A DNA stretch of 64,000 nucleotides from Theropithecus gelada (Eukaryota > Chordata > Mammalia > Primates > Cercopithecidae): NCBI RefSeq assembly GCF_003255815.1, contig NC_037668.1:65515878-65579877 (forward strand). The letters run 5' to 3'. The translations under genes were made by a program, and so were the position numbers. Under the pieces are notes generated by a model. The model ran no database searches and had not been told where the DNA came from. It saw nothing but the letters and a program-made list of their open reading frames with translations. Below are positions 53,313 to 63,315 of the stretch, one piece after another. Every line of letters begins with the position of its first letter. The first letter of the stretch is position 1.

Positions 53313-53446
53313 GCCAGGCGTGGTGGCTCACACCTGCAATCCCAACACTTTGGAAAGCTGAGGAGGGCAGATCACTTGAGATCAGGAGTTCAAGACCAGC
53401 CTGGTCAACATGGTGAAACTCCGTCTTTATTAAAAATACAAAAATT
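53313..53446 (+). mobile_element. Alu left portion (cluster member 3)
   Basis: AAGCCAGGCGTGGTGGCTCA to TTAAAAATACAAAAATTGGC, where another Alu begins. Looks like an insertion or recombination at the mid A-rich region. Confidence 0.88.
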
Positions 53447-53763
53447 GGCTGGGTGCAGTGGCTCACGCCTGTAATCCTAGCACTTTGGGAGGCTGAGGCG
53501 GGCGGATCACCTGAGGTCAGGAGTTCAAGACCAGCCTGGCCAACATGGTGAAATCCTGTCTCTACTAAAATACAAAAATTAGCTGGGCATGATGGTGGGT
53601 GCCTGTAATCTCAAAATCTCAACTACTCGGGAGGCTGAGATGGGAGAATTGATTGAACCCGGGAGATGGTGGTTGCAGTGAGCCAAGATGTGCCACTGCA
53701 TTCCAACCTGGACAACAGAGAGAGACTCCATCTCAAAAAAAAAAAAAAAGAAAGAAAAAAAAA
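53447..53763 (+). mobile_element. AluS (cluster member 4)
   Basis: GGCTGGGTGCAGTGGCTCAC to an A-rich tail at about 53762. Confidence 0.92.
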
Positions 53764-53764
53764 G

Positions 53765-54070
53765 TCAGGCGCGGCGGCTCATGCCTGTAATCCCAGCACT
53801 TTGGGAGGCTGAGGCAGGTGGATCATCACCTGAGGTCGGGAGTTCAAGATCAGTGTGACCAACATGGAGAAACCTCATCTCTACTAAAAACACAAAAAAA
53901 ATTAGCCAGGCATGGTGGGACATGCCTGTAGTCCCAGCTACTCGGGAGCCTGAGGCAGGAGAATCACTTGAACCCGGGAGGCAGAGGTTATGATGAGCCA
54001 AGATCACGTCATTGCACTCCAGCCTGGGCAACAAGAGTGAAACTCCGTCTCAAAAAAAAAAGTGGAGTCT
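53765..54070 (+). mobile_element. AluS (cluster member 5)
   Basis: CAGGCGCGGCGGCTCATGCC to a 12-base A-tail. AAGTGGAGT occurs both here and at 52619, bracketing the whole cluster. Confidence 0.92.
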
Positions 54071-54079
54071 TTCTCCACT

Positions 54080-54485
54080 CGTAGAATCTCTAGTCTGGCT
54101 TCACAACTTGCTCTACCAATAAAACATGGCAGAAGTGGCCTTGTATGCATTTTGGAGCCTATGCTACAAAAGGCCTTACAGTTCTTCTCTCATGTTCTTG
54201 CTACTGCCTACAGAAGCCTGAGCTAGCCTTCTGAATGATAAGCCCATGTGGTGAGTGAAACTCAGAGAAAAGCTAACACCAAGACATGTGAGAGAGGCCA
54301 TCTGGAGCCCTCTGGCCATCACAGCTGCCATCTGATTATAACCACACAAATGGGGCTAGGTGAGACCAGCAGAAGACCCATATTGGAAACCCACAGAATC
54401 ATGAGAAGCAATAACTCGGTGTTAAAAACTACTAAAATTTCAGGATGGTTTGTAGCACAGCAATATACAGCTGATACACTAAGCA
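54080..54485 (+). mobile_element. MaLR-type LTR remnant
   Basis: CTACTGCCTACAGAAGCCTG, ACCCACAGAATCATGAGAAG and AGGATGGTTTGTAGCACAGC then AATATACAGCTGATAC fit an old MLT1-class LTR. No coding part. Confidence 0.7.
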
Positions 54486-54601
54486 AGCTCTAGGAGGCTG
54501 AAGAATGTCTAAGTCCCTAGGAAGGTAGGCATAGGAATATCTTGTTTGACTGGCTTGGCTGCTACAAAGTTCTAGATGTTTCTTTGTGGCATATTACTCA
54601 C

Positions 54602-54837
54602 CAGCTCACTAATAGTTTCAAGTGGTAGGTCCAAGATTGGCTCTCTCATGTAACACAGTGTATGAATGGGAGACCCGAAACAGCTGGGCAGGTAATTCCC
54701 AGACACAGATAAAAAGTAATCCTTTCCCCTGTCCAAGTGCAAAACCAGAATGTCCTCAATTTTGTCTTCACCCGAGTTGAGCTTTGTAGCTGTCGTCTTA
54801 TTTACGAAGAGCTCCAGTTCAATCTCAATGTCAGAAT
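54602..54837 (-). CDS. INPP5B: INPP5B coding exon, ASH domain to RhoGAP linker
   Basis: This 236-nt exon starts with AT, completing D, and encodes SDIEIELELFVNKTTATKLN, SGEDKIEDILVLHLDRGKDY, FLSVSGNYLPSCFGSPIH and TLCYMREPILDLPLETISEL. The acceptor is ATTTCTCTGCAG before ATTCTGAC, and the donor is GAGCTG followed by GTGAGTAA. The GEDKIEDILVLH...GKDYFL-V-GNYLPSCFG block is the conserved core of the ASH (ASPM-SPD2-Hydin) domain of INPP5B/OCRL. From family knowledge it is an immunoglobulin-like fold that binds Rab GTPases. Confidence 0.97.
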
Positions 54838-54839
54838 CT

Positions 54840-55660
54840 GCAGAGAAATTTTAAAAATAATGTTGGCTGAGGGGAGGCCAAGAGGAAAGGGGAAAGAAAA
54901 TAGGAGGGAAGCGGGTAAGCCATAAAGAGTTAGGAAAAGGAAAGAAAAGGTATCAGCCAACCAACAAGCATCTAAATGTGCTTAGCATGCAGGAGACATA
55001 AGAACAAAGAGTTTATAGTCCAACTGGGAATACGAAAACAACAAACAAAAACATTTGAATAGACAAATGCTATAAAATTTAAGTACTAAGGAGCATAGCT
55101 TAAGCTAGAAATACTAACAGAATAAGAAGACATGGATCAAAGAGCCTTCCCTGAGCCAGGTAAGATGAAAATGCCTGATTCAGTAGAAGTGTAATGCAAT
55201 TATCAGCCTATGAATTGTCCACAAAACACCCTTCATTGTTCCATCACATAGTACCATGCAGAGTGCGAAGGAGAAGTCAGGAAAAATGTGGATGGTACAT
55301 TCCAGAGCCAGATATAATTTCTGGATCAACTTCCCCATTATCAAGAGCAGATAATTGGGAGTTGATTATAGCAAGATAGCAAAATGGTTCCTTTAACAGC
55401 AGCACCTGATTTACAGCAATCTTATGTTTTCTCTTTCTGTGAAATTATGGAACATATAAATGACTGAGAATGCTTTTGAAACTGAACTCATGCTCCCCAC
55501 TATTTTCTATTTTATTTATGAATGGGTTCATCTATAGGGCTTTTTAAAAAGCCTCAAGCAGAGAATAAAACACTCAAGCAAAAAGCTCATTTTAGGAAAA
55601 TGAGCATATATAGAGTAAGGCATTCCCCAAACCAGATACCAGGAAGCTAGGAACAGAGGG
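54840..55660 (-). other. INPP5B: Unique INPP5B intron
   Basis: No exon or clear repeat recognised. Confidence 0.5.
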
Positions 55661-55665
55661 CTTAC

Positions 55666-55828
55666 CAGGCAGGAGGAAGCCTCTGCTGGGGTTGGCATTC
55701 AGCCACTGCTTACAGTAAGACTCTTCATCAGGCTTGTTGATGAATTCAAAATGACAGGGTACTTGTCCATTATGAATTGTAAAGGATTCTACTTTCAATT
55801 GCATGTACTTCACATTCTGAAAACAGAA
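55666..55828 (-). CDS. INPP5B: INPP5B coding exon, ASH domain N-terminal half
   Basis: This 163-nt exon encodes FCFQNVKYMQLKVESFTIHN, GQVPCHFEFINKPDEESYC and KQWLNANPSRGFLLP plus one base. The chosen acceptor is TTCTTCCCAG before TTCTGTTTTC. A second acceptor 12 nt downstream (TTCTGTTTTCAG before AATGTG) would drop the four residues FCFQ in frame. I prefer the upstream one because the F-x-F-x-NVK pattern continues the OCRL-like alignment. The donor is CTGCCTG followed by GTAAGCCC. Confidence 0.95.
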
Positions 55829-55829
55829 C

Positions 55830-56188
55830 TGGGAAGAAGCCAGAGGTCAGTAAAAACGAGTGCCCTTTCCTCGGCAACCTGCCCAGCCACCCCAACTGGG
55901 CAATCCTTACCATGGAAAGAAAATGAAGGACCATCTCTTTTAAATGTTTCTGCTTTAAGTATTTACCTGGGAGGCCACAGTTCCCACTAAAGACTAGTTA
56001 TCTGTGTTTAACCCAAAATCCAAAAATTCCATTTGTTTTTGTATGTCTATTTCCTGAAGAAAGTCAAAGTTTATATCTTCTATACGCAAAAACCATTTAC
56101 AAAATACCCTTCACAAATTCCACTTCTACACATGAAGATCAAGCCCATCCTTCCAAGTAGCTGGACAACTAGGGCATTAAAAATGCCA
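55830..56188 (-). other. INPP5B: Unique INPP5B intron
   Basis: No exon or repeat recognised. Confidence 0.45.
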
Positions 56189-56189
56189 T

Positions 56190-56485
56190 CTGCGGCTGCC
56201 ACAGTGGCTCAGGCCCATAATCCCAGCACTTTGGGAGGCCAAGATGGGCAGATCACTTGAGCTCAGGAGTTCAAGACCAGCCTGGCCAACATGGTAAAAC
56301 CCCATCTCTACTAAAAATGCAAAAATTAGCTAGGCATGGTGGCACAGCCTGTAATCTCAGCTACTGGGAGGCGGAGGCAGGAGGATTGCTTGAACCTAGG
56401 AGGTGGAGGTTGCAGTGAGCCGAGATCATGCCATTCCACTCCAGCCTGGGTGACAGAGTGAGACTCTGCTTAAAACAAACAAACC
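56190..56485 (+). mobile_element. AluS/J
   Basis: GCGGCTGCCACAGTGGCTCA to AAAACAAACAAACCAAACA. Confidence 0.88.
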
Positions 56486-56935
56486 AAACAAAAAAACGCC
56501 TTCACCTTAAACCCCGGTTTAACTTCGTAGCATGTCAAGTTTAATTGATCATCCATGTGGCTCTTCCACAAAAAACCTCCAGACCTTATTCAACTTCCTA
56601 TATTACCTATTCCTTTTCTATACTGTCTTCCCTCCCATCAACTCATGGGTATCCAAACTCAATTTAATCTCAAAGCAAAGCATCAGTAAGAAGAAAACTC
56701 CATTGCAAGAATACACAATAGTTATTCTAAAACCAAAACACATTTTGAACCGTATTCTGGTTTAGAAGAGCAGGACATGATGACCTAAGCCAACAACCTC
56801 TCTCTTCTCAGCTAACACCATCAGCCTCACTTTATCTAGAAGCAGTCTATGAAAAGACCATAGTCCAAGAGTGCTATAGGTGCCTCCTAGAACTCTGAGC
56901 TCCAACAGATGAGGAGATTTAAGCTCTAGGAATAG
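56486..56935 (-). other. INPP5B: Unique INPP5B intron
   Basis: No exon or repeat recognised. Confidence 0.45.
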
Positions 56936-57261
56936 AAGAGCCCAACACTTTTTTTTTTTTTTTTTGAGATGGAGTCTCACTCTGTTGCCCAGGCTGGAGT
57001 GCAGTGGCACAATCTCGGCTCACTGCAAGCTCCACCTCCCGGGTTCACATCATTCTCCTGCCTCAGCCTCCCGAGTAGTTGGGATTACAGGCACCCGCCA
57101 CCATGCCTGGCTAATTTTTGGTATTTTTTAGCAGAGACGGGGTTTCACCATGTTAGCCAAGATGGTCTCGATCTCCTGACCTCGTGATCTGCCCACTTCG
57201 GCCTCCCAAAGTGATGGGATTACAGGAGTGAGCCACCACACCCGGCCAGAGCCCAGTGCTA
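56936..57261 (-). mobile_element. Antisense AluY with TSD, next to an INPP5B donor
   Basis: AGAGCCCAACACT and AGAGCCCAGTGCT flank the element (body about 56949-57247). It ends about 25-40 nt downstream of the donor of the 57286-57396 exon in transcript direction. Confidence 0.93.
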
Positions 57262-57285
57262 ATATTCTTAACATGTCCTTCCTAC

Positions 57286-57396
57286 CTCTCGCTTGGACAG
57301 GGACACAGAAGGAATGTTGGCATTTTCCATCTTATCCAGGGAGCGAACAATTTCCTCCAGAGTCTTCCGGTAAAGCTCGTCATTTACGACCCTCAC
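57286..57396 (-). CDS. INPP5B: INPP5B coding exon linking 5-phosphatase and ASH domains
   Basis: This 111-nt, phase-0 exon encodes VRVVNDELYRKTLEEIVRS, LDKMENANIPSVSLSKRE. The acceptor is CCCTTTCAG before GTGAGGGTCG, and the donor is CGAGAG followed by GTAGGAAG. The peptide is a helical linker leading into the first ASH strand. The exon opens with GTGAGG directly after CAG, so acceptor and donor-like motif are fused (a ratchet-type configuration). Confidence 0.96.
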
Positions 57397-57775
57397 CTGA
57401 AAGGGAAACATCAGAGACTGAGTACCTTGGCTTCTGCCCATTTCCTCTTTCTCAGTATAGAGGGCATTCACAGCACTGGGAAATAGCAGTTGATAGCAAC
57501 ACAGAAAACAAAGGCTATAGATTTAATTAATTAATGAACTCCATTAACAATTGACTTAGAAGGATCTACCAGAGGTAAAGCTTGTGGTACAGGCATCTGC
57601 TTCCTGATTACCAGAAAAAAGACTTGGAAGTGAAAGCATGGTTAGCAGTTAGTTCTGCCAGGTCTTAGGCCCAGGGCAGAAAAATGTTTGCCCAGTACCT
57701 AGCCCTCTTTTGCTTGCTGCCACCAACAGGCCAGCAGTGAGAACCTTTTCTAGGGCTTTGATTTAAAGCAGTGTT
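57397..57775 (-). other. INPP5B: Unique INPP5B intron
   Basis: No exon or repeat recognised. Confidence 0.45.
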
Positions 57776-57782
57776 TCTTAAG

Positions 57783-58075
57783 CTTTGTTTGTTTGTTTGT
57801 TTTTGCAACAAGGTCTTGCTGTCACCCAAGCTGGAATGCAGTAGAGTGATCTTGGCTCACTGCAACCTCCGCCTTCTGGGTTCAAGTGATCCTCCTACCT
57901 CAGCCCCCCAAGTAGCTGGGACCACAGACACAAGCCATCATGCTCAGCTAATTTTTTCATTTTTTGTAGAGATGAGGGGTTTTGCCATGTTGCCCAGGCT
58001 GGTCTTAAACTCCTGAGCTCAAGCAATCCACCCACTTCAACCTCCCAAAGTGCTGCTATTACAGGTGTGAGTCAT
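57783..58075 (-). mobile_element. Antisense AluJ
   Basis: (GTTT)n tail then GCAACAAGGTCTTGCTGTCA, both arms present. Confidence 0.88.
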
Positions 58076-58124
58076 TGTAATGATAATAAAGTATCACTGT
58101 AAATAGATAATAAATAAATGAGAA

Positions 58125-58258
58125 GGCCGGTGTGGTGGCTCATGCCTGTAATCCCAGCACTTGGGGGGCCAAGGCAGAAGGATCACCTGAGCCCATGAGT
58201 CACTTGAGACCAGTCTGGGCAAGATAGCAAGATGCTGTCTCTTAAAAAAAAAAAAAAA
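58125..58258 (+). mobile_element. Alu left portion (interrupted)
   Basis: GGCCGGTGTGGTGGCTCATG to GATGCTGTCTCTTAAAAA; its right arm resumes at 58558. Confidence 0.88.
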
Positions 58259-58557
58259 GGCCCAGCGCAGTGGCTCAGGCCTGTAATCCCAGCACTTTGG
58301 GAGGCCGAAGTGGGCAGATCATGAAGTCAGGAGACAGAGACCATCCTGGCTAACACGGTGAAACCCCATCTCTACCAAAAATACAAAAACTTAGCCGGGC
58401 ATGGTGGCAGGCTCCTGTAGTCCCAGCTACTCGGGAGGCTGAGGCAAGAGAATGGCGTGAACCTGGGAGGCGGAGCTTGCAGTGAGCTGAGATGGTGCCA
58501 CTGCACTCCAGCCTGGGCAACACAGCGAGACTCTGTCTCAAAAAAAAAAAAAAAAAA
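58259..58557 (+). mobile_element. AluY inserted in another Alu
   Basis: GGCCCAGCGCAGTGGCTCAG to a 17-base A-tail, sitting in the middle A-rich region of the older Alu. Confidence 0.92.
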
Positions 58558-58748
58558 TTAGCCAGGTAAGGTGACACACACATACAGGCATGCCTGTAAT
58601 CCTACCTACTCAGGAGGCTGATGTATGTGGGAGGATTGCTTAAGCCCAGCAGATCGAGGCCGCAGTTCGCTGTGACTGTGCCACTGCATCACTGCACTCC
58701 AGCCTGGGTGACAGAACAAGACAGTGTCTTTAAAAAAAAAAAAAAAAA
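58558..58748 (+). mobile_element. Alu right portion (continuation)
   Basis: TTAGCCAGGTAAGGTGACAC to AAGACAGTGTCTTTAAAAA. Confidence 0.88.
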
Positions 58749-59046
58749 GGCCGGGCGCAGTGGCTCACACCTGTAATCCCAGCACTTTGGGAGGCTGAGG
58801 TGGGTGGAACACGAGGTCAGGAGATAGAGATCATCCTGGCTAAGACGGTGAGACCCCATATCTACTAAAAATACAAAAAATTAGCTGGGCGTGGTGGCAG
58901 GCGCCTGTAGTCCCAGCTACTCGGGAGGCTGAGGCAGGAGAATGGCGTGAACCTGGGAGGCAGAGCTTGCAGTGAGCCAAGATCGCGCCACTGCACTCCA
59001 GCCTGGGCGACAGAGCAAGACTCCATCTCGAAAACAAAAAACAAAC
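58749..59046 (+). mobile_element. AluY
   Basis: GGCCGGGCGCAGTGGCTCAC to CATCTCGAAAACAAAAAACA. Confidence 0.93.
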
Positions 59047-59047
59047 G

Positions 59048-59335
59048 GGCCGGGCGTGGTGGCTCATGCCTATAATCACAGCACTTTGGGAGGCCGAGTC
59101 AGGTGGATCACGAGGTCAGGAAATCGAATACCATCTCTACTAAAAATACAAAAAAATAGCCAGACGTGGTGCAATGTGCCTGTAATCCCAGCTACTTGGG
59201 AGGCTGGGGCAAGAGAATCACTTGAACCTGGGAGGAGGAGATTGCAGTGAGCCAAAATCGCGCCACTGCACTCCAGCCTGGGCGATAGAGCAAGACTCCA
59301 TCTCAAAAAAAATAAAAAATAAAAAAATTAAAAGG
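59048..59335 (+). mobile_element. AluS with deletion
   Basis: GGGCCGGGCGTGGTGGCTCA to AAAAAATAAAAAATAAAAAA; part of the left arm is missing (AATCGAATACCATCTCTAC). Confidence 0.92.
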
Positions 59336-59339
59336 AAAG

Positions 59340-60010
59340 GAAGAAAAAGATGTCGACCTCATAGGTAATCAGGGAAATGTAATCTAACATAATAAAATAT
59401 CTGCTTATTGGGTTGGCAAAAATTTTGAAGATTGATAAAACCCAATATTGGCAAGGGTATGGGAAAATAAACTCATACATGGTTGGCAGAAGTATAAAGT
59501 GGTAAAACTGTTGTGAGGATAATTTAGCAAGATCTAATAAATTTAAAATACATTTTTTATCTAAACCGCTAATTTCATCTCTAATAATTTCATTCTATAG
59601 AAATACACTGATACACAAAGACACATGTGAAGGGTGGTCACAACAGCACTGTGTATAATAGCAAAATTTGGAAATAACTCTATGACCATCAATACATACA
59701 TTATGGCTCATCCATACTATGGAATACTTTGAAACCTTAAAAATAGTGAGAAGGACGCTCTACCTTCACTGTCATGGAAAGATCTCCTAAGACATATTCA
59801 GTTGGGGGAAAAAAGATGTCCTCAGAGCAAAATGTATAATATGATCTCTTTTACAAAAAAGGAAAAATATCCTCAATGTTGTATACAGAATACTGACACA
59901 CCCATTTATAAACATGTAGAGAAAGGTCTGCAAAAAGACAGTTCAAAAATGCAAAAGGGAACTTCCATGTATGAGGAAAACTACAGAGGCATACTAAAAC
60001 AAACTTGGTT
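59340..60010 (+). mobile_element. L1M-type LINE 3' fragment
   Basis: CAGGGAAATGTAATCTAACA, CTCATACATGGTTGGCAGAA, CAACAGCACTGTGTATAATA and CCATACTATGGAATACTTTG are L1 3' ORF2/UTR landmarks. Decayed, no open frame. Confidence 0.85.
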
Positions 60011-60158
60011 AAGTTGTTAATAACTGTTTTAAATTGCCCTAAAAAGGGCTTCCTCCCATTCAAAAGGAGAGGAAGAAACCAGAAAGACAAGAAATGGTCT
60101 TAGTTGTGAAAGCCAATTCCCTCCAGAACGATTACAACAGATACCAGCTGCCACCTAC

Positions 60159-60294
60159 CCCGATGTGAAACACTGAGCTGACAGGCTTGTGGTCACTGGT
60201 CTTCAGGGCCATGTGGCTCTGGTAACTCAGCTGAGTGATGTTCTTCCCTTTCCAGAGGATCCGGTCACACCAGGCGGGAGCACGGCACTTCTCA
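60159..60294 (-). CDS. INPP5B: INPP5B coding exon, catalytic 5-phosphatase motifs
   Basis: This 136-nt exon completes a Ser codon and encodes EKCRAPAWCDRILWKGKN, ITQLSYQSHMALKTSDHK and PVSSVFHIG. PAWCDRILW and SDHKPV are the two C-terminal signature motifs of inositol polyphosphate 5-phosphatases. The Asp-His pair of SDHKP is part of the catalytic and magnesium-binding centre. Both motifs are intact. The acceptor is TGCATTTCAG before TGAGAAGTG, and the donor is ATCGGG followed by GTAGGTGG. Confidence 0.97.
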
Positions 60295-60299
60295 CTGAA

Positions 60300-60607
60300 A
60301 TGCAAAGTCCACACTGGAAGTACTCACAGAAACAGCAGTGCCCGCTGCCTGGCAAGTGCCCTGGCTTAGGTGGGGAGTGATGAATCAGGGCCTTCATGAC
60401 CACATGGCTAAGTCATCTGAGGCAGCAAGAGCAATTCAGGCCCACCAAGGGATAACATGTATCCTATGAGTATCATCCAAAATAACTATGAAAGCTCAAA
60501 GCCAAAACAGAGTTCAGACTGATTCTCTGATCTTTATCCTCCTATGAGAATCAGGAGGGAATAAAAAAACCAATCTGACAGTAAGCACTCTACTGTCTTT
60601 TTTTTTT
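60300..60607 (-). other. INPP5B: Unique INPP5B intron
   Basis: No exon or repeat recognised. Confidence 0.45.
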
Positions 60608-60920
60608 ATTTATTTATTTTTAATTTTTCTTTTATAGAGATGGAGTCTTGCTCTGTCGCCCAGGCTGGAGTGCAGTGGCACGTCCTCGGCTCACTGCAAC
60701 CTCTGCCTCCCAGGTTCAAGCAATTCTCCTACCTCAGCCTCCCAAGTAGCTGGGACTTCAGGTGTCCTCCGCCACGACTGGCTAATTTTTTGTATTTTAG
60801 TAGAGGTGGGGTTTCGCCATGTTGCCCAGGCTGGTCTCGAACTCCTGAGCTCAGGCAATCTGCCTACCTCGGGCTCCCAAAGTGCTGGGATTACAGGCGT
60901 GAGCCACCGCACCCAGCCTA
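60600..60920 (-). mobile_element. Antisense AluS
   Basis: T/A-rich tail, TAGAGATGGAGTCTTGCTCT, and end CGCACCCAGCC. Confidence 0.92.
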
Positions 60921-60943
60921 TGGTCTTTAAAAGATCCTGGTTA

Positions 60944-61253
60944 AGGCCAGACGCAGTGGCTCACGCCTGTAATCCCAGCACGTTGGGAGGCCAAGGCGGG
61001 GGGATCACGAGGTTAGGAGGTCATGAGGTCAAGAGATTGAGACCATCCTGGCCAACATGGTGAAACCCTGTCTCTACTAAAAATACAAAAATTAGCTGGG
61101 TGTGGTGGTGTGTGCCTGTAGTCCCAGCTACTCGGGAGGCTAAGGCAGGAGAATCGCTTGAACCTAGGAGGCGGAGGTTGCAGTGAGCCGAGATTGTGCC
61201 ACTGCACTCCAGCCTGGCGACAGAGCAAGACTCCGTCTCAAAAAAAAAAAAAA
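60944..61253 (+). mobile_element. AluS
   Basis: GGCCAGACGCAGTGGCTCAC to a 13-base A-tail. A short duplication (GAGGTTAGGAGGTCATGAGG) lies in the left arm. Confidence 0.93.
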
Positions 61254-61269
61254 GATGCTTTTTAAACTA

Positions 61270-61490
61270 GTTAAGAGAACAGGCTCGAATTCCCACTGCC
61301 TGGGTTCAAATCCTACTTGTACCCCTTGTCTGCTTGGGGGCCTCTTTAATTTTTCTATGCTTCAGTTTCCAATCTCATAAAATGAGGTTAATAAATCATA
61401 GCTACTTCAACAGGTTCTTGAGGATTAAATGAGAAAATAAGTACATCAAATAGTACATGGCACATGGTAAGCACTAATAAAAAATATTAA
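61270..61490 (+). mobile_element. MIR
   Basis: CCTGGGTTCAAATCCTACTT, TATGCTTCAGTTTCCAATCT and AAAATGAGGTTAATAAATCA fit MIR. Confidence 0.88.
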
Positions 61491-61496
61491 CTGCTG

Positions 61497-61745
61497 ACTT
61501 TGGGAGGCTTGAGGTCAGGAGTTCAAGACCAGCTTGGCCAACATGGCGAAACCCCGTCTCTACAAAAATACAAAAATTAGCCGGGCCTGGTGGCACATGC
61601 CTGTAATCCCAGCTACTTGGGAGGATGAGGCAGGAGAATCGCTTGAACTCGGGAGGCAGGGGTTGCAGTGGGCCAAGATCCAGCCATTGTACCCTAGCCT
61701 GGGTGACAGAGGAGACTCCATCTCAAAACAAACAAACAAAAATAT
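61497..61745 (+). mobile_element. 5'-truncated Alu
   Basis: Begins at TTTGGGAGGCTTGAGGTCAG and ends AAAACAAACAAACAAA. Confidence 0.9.
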
Positions 61746-62050
61746 TAACTACTGTGTAATGTCCAAGTACCAGCTAAGTTAGTTGGAGTCATCTCATCCT
61801 AGGCATAGCTGAAAAGTAAATCAGTATTAAAAATTATTATGAAACAAAAGGCTAAGGCAGTCACAAAGTTAATACATGGGAAAGAAGGCTGCTTCATGAG
61901 CAGATACTGAGAGAAAATCTTTGACCAGAGTACAAAACATGGGGAAAAAGTCACAGGAAGCGTTTATTCTTCCTTAGGTCCAAAAGGGCAAGTGCTTCCC
62001 AGAATTTCTGGGTTTCCGTTTGCTCAACCCTTTGAAGCAACCTCTGACCT
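61746..62050 (-). other. INPP5B: Unique INPP5B intron
   Basis: No exon or repeat recognised. Confidence 0.45.
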
Positions 62051-62052
62051 AC

Positions 62053-62162
62053 CTGGTATCCCAGTCGTCAGAGCCCGTATCATACTTGTAAGTAGGCTGG
62101 AATGTGAGCTCACCCTCTGTGAAGCCTTCAAAGACAGTCTTTGCGGCCACTTGAATTTTCAG
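62053..62162 (-). CDS. INPP5B: INPP5B coding exon, 5-phosphatase domain
   Basis: This 110-nt exon, starting in phase 0, encodes LKIQVAAKTVFEGFTEGELT, FQPTYKYDTGSDDWDT plus two bases of a Ser codon. The F-x-E-G-x-I/L-x-F-x-PTYKYD-x-G-S-DWDTS block is the conserved segment just before PAWCDR in 5-phosphatases. The acceptor is CTTGTGTATAG before CTGAAAATT, and the donor is GATACCAG followed by GTAGGTCA. It is the most upstream INPP5B exon I can find in the window. Confidence 0.96.
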
Positions 62163-62284
62163 CTATACACAAGGATGGGAGAAAAAACAAATCTCAGAAT
62201 AAAAAGGTCAAACTCTGAATTAGTGGAGAAAAGGAAATCAATCGGGAATTCAAACTCTAACCCAAGGGAAAAAGCACCAAAAGA

Positions 62285-62625
62285 AAGTTATTCTGTAAGA
62301 TTTTTTTTTTTTTTTTTTTTGAGACGGAGTCTTGCTCTGTCGCCCAGGCTGGAGTGCAGTGGCCGGATCTCGGCTCATTGCAAACTCCACCTCCTGGGTT
62401 CACACCATTCTCCTGCCTCAGCCTCTTGAGTAGCTGGGACTACAGGCACCCGCCACCACGCCCGGCTAGTTCTTTTTTTTGTATTTTTTAGTACAGACGA
62501 GGTTTCACCATGTTAGCCAAGATGGTCTTGATCTCCTGACCTCGTGATCTGCCCGTCTCAGCCTCCCAAAGTGCTGGGATTACAGGCGTGAGCCACCGCG
62601 CCCGGCCTTCTATAAGATCTTAAGT
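62285..62625 (-). mobile_element. Antisense AluY, monkey type, with TSD
   Basis: GTGGCCGGATCTCGGCTC is the monkey-type variant read in antisense. TTCTGTAAGAT and TTCTATAAGAT flank the element. Confidence 0.94.
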
Positions 62626-62699
62626 TAGCTAACTCCTAGGAAGTGAACAAGCTGAACACTCCTTTGCCTGTATATGGTTTTTATTTTTTATTTTTTAAG

Positions 62700-63024
62700 T
62701 TTTTAATGTTTTTTATTTTTATTTATTTATTTATTTATTTATTTTGAGACAGAGTCTCGCTCTGTGACCTAGGCTGGAGTGCAATGGCGCGATCTCAGCT
62801 CACCGCAACCTCCGCCTCCCAGGTTAAAGTGATTCTCCTGCCTCAGGCTCCTGAGTAGCTGGGATTACAGGCATACGCCATCATGCCCAGCTAACTTTTG
62901 TATTTTTAGTAGAGACAGGGTTTCACCATGTTGGCCAGACTGGTCTCGAACTCCTGACATGATCCGCCCACCTCGGCCTCCCAAAGTGCTGGGATTACAG
63001 GCATGAGCCACTGTGCCCGGCCTA
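62700..63024 (-). mobile_element. Antisense AluS with (TTTA)n tail
   Basis: A (TTTA)n run at about 62717-62745 leads into TTGAGACAGAGTCTCGCTCT; the element ends CTGTGCCCGGCC. Confidence 0.93.
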
Positions 63025-63315
63025 ATCTTTTTTATTTTGTAGAGTCTCACTCTGTCACCCAGGTTGGAGTGCCATGGTGTGACCATAGCTCACTACAGCC
63101 TCCATCTCCTGAGTTCAGGCAATCCTCCTGCCTTAGCCTCCCAAGTAGCTGGGACTGCAGCTGTGCACCCCCACACAGCTATATTTAAAAATTTTTTAGA
63201 GACAGGGTCTCACTATGTTGCCTAGCCTGGTCTCAAACTCTTGGCCTCAAGTGATCCTCCTACCATGGCCTCCCAAAGTATTGGAATTGCACGTGCAAGC
63301 CATTGTGTCTGGCTA
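63025..63315 (-). mobile_element. Antisense AluJ
   Basis: TTTTATTTTGTAGAGTCTCA to TTGTGTCTGGC; heavily diverged. Confidence 0.88.

Noticed and set aside
52765..53466. A 233-codon open reading frame on the minus strand
   Set aside because: It runs across several antisense-read Alus. The repeated phrases (SPRLECSG, PPPGFKRF, SWDYR) are the standard Alu translations, not a protein family.
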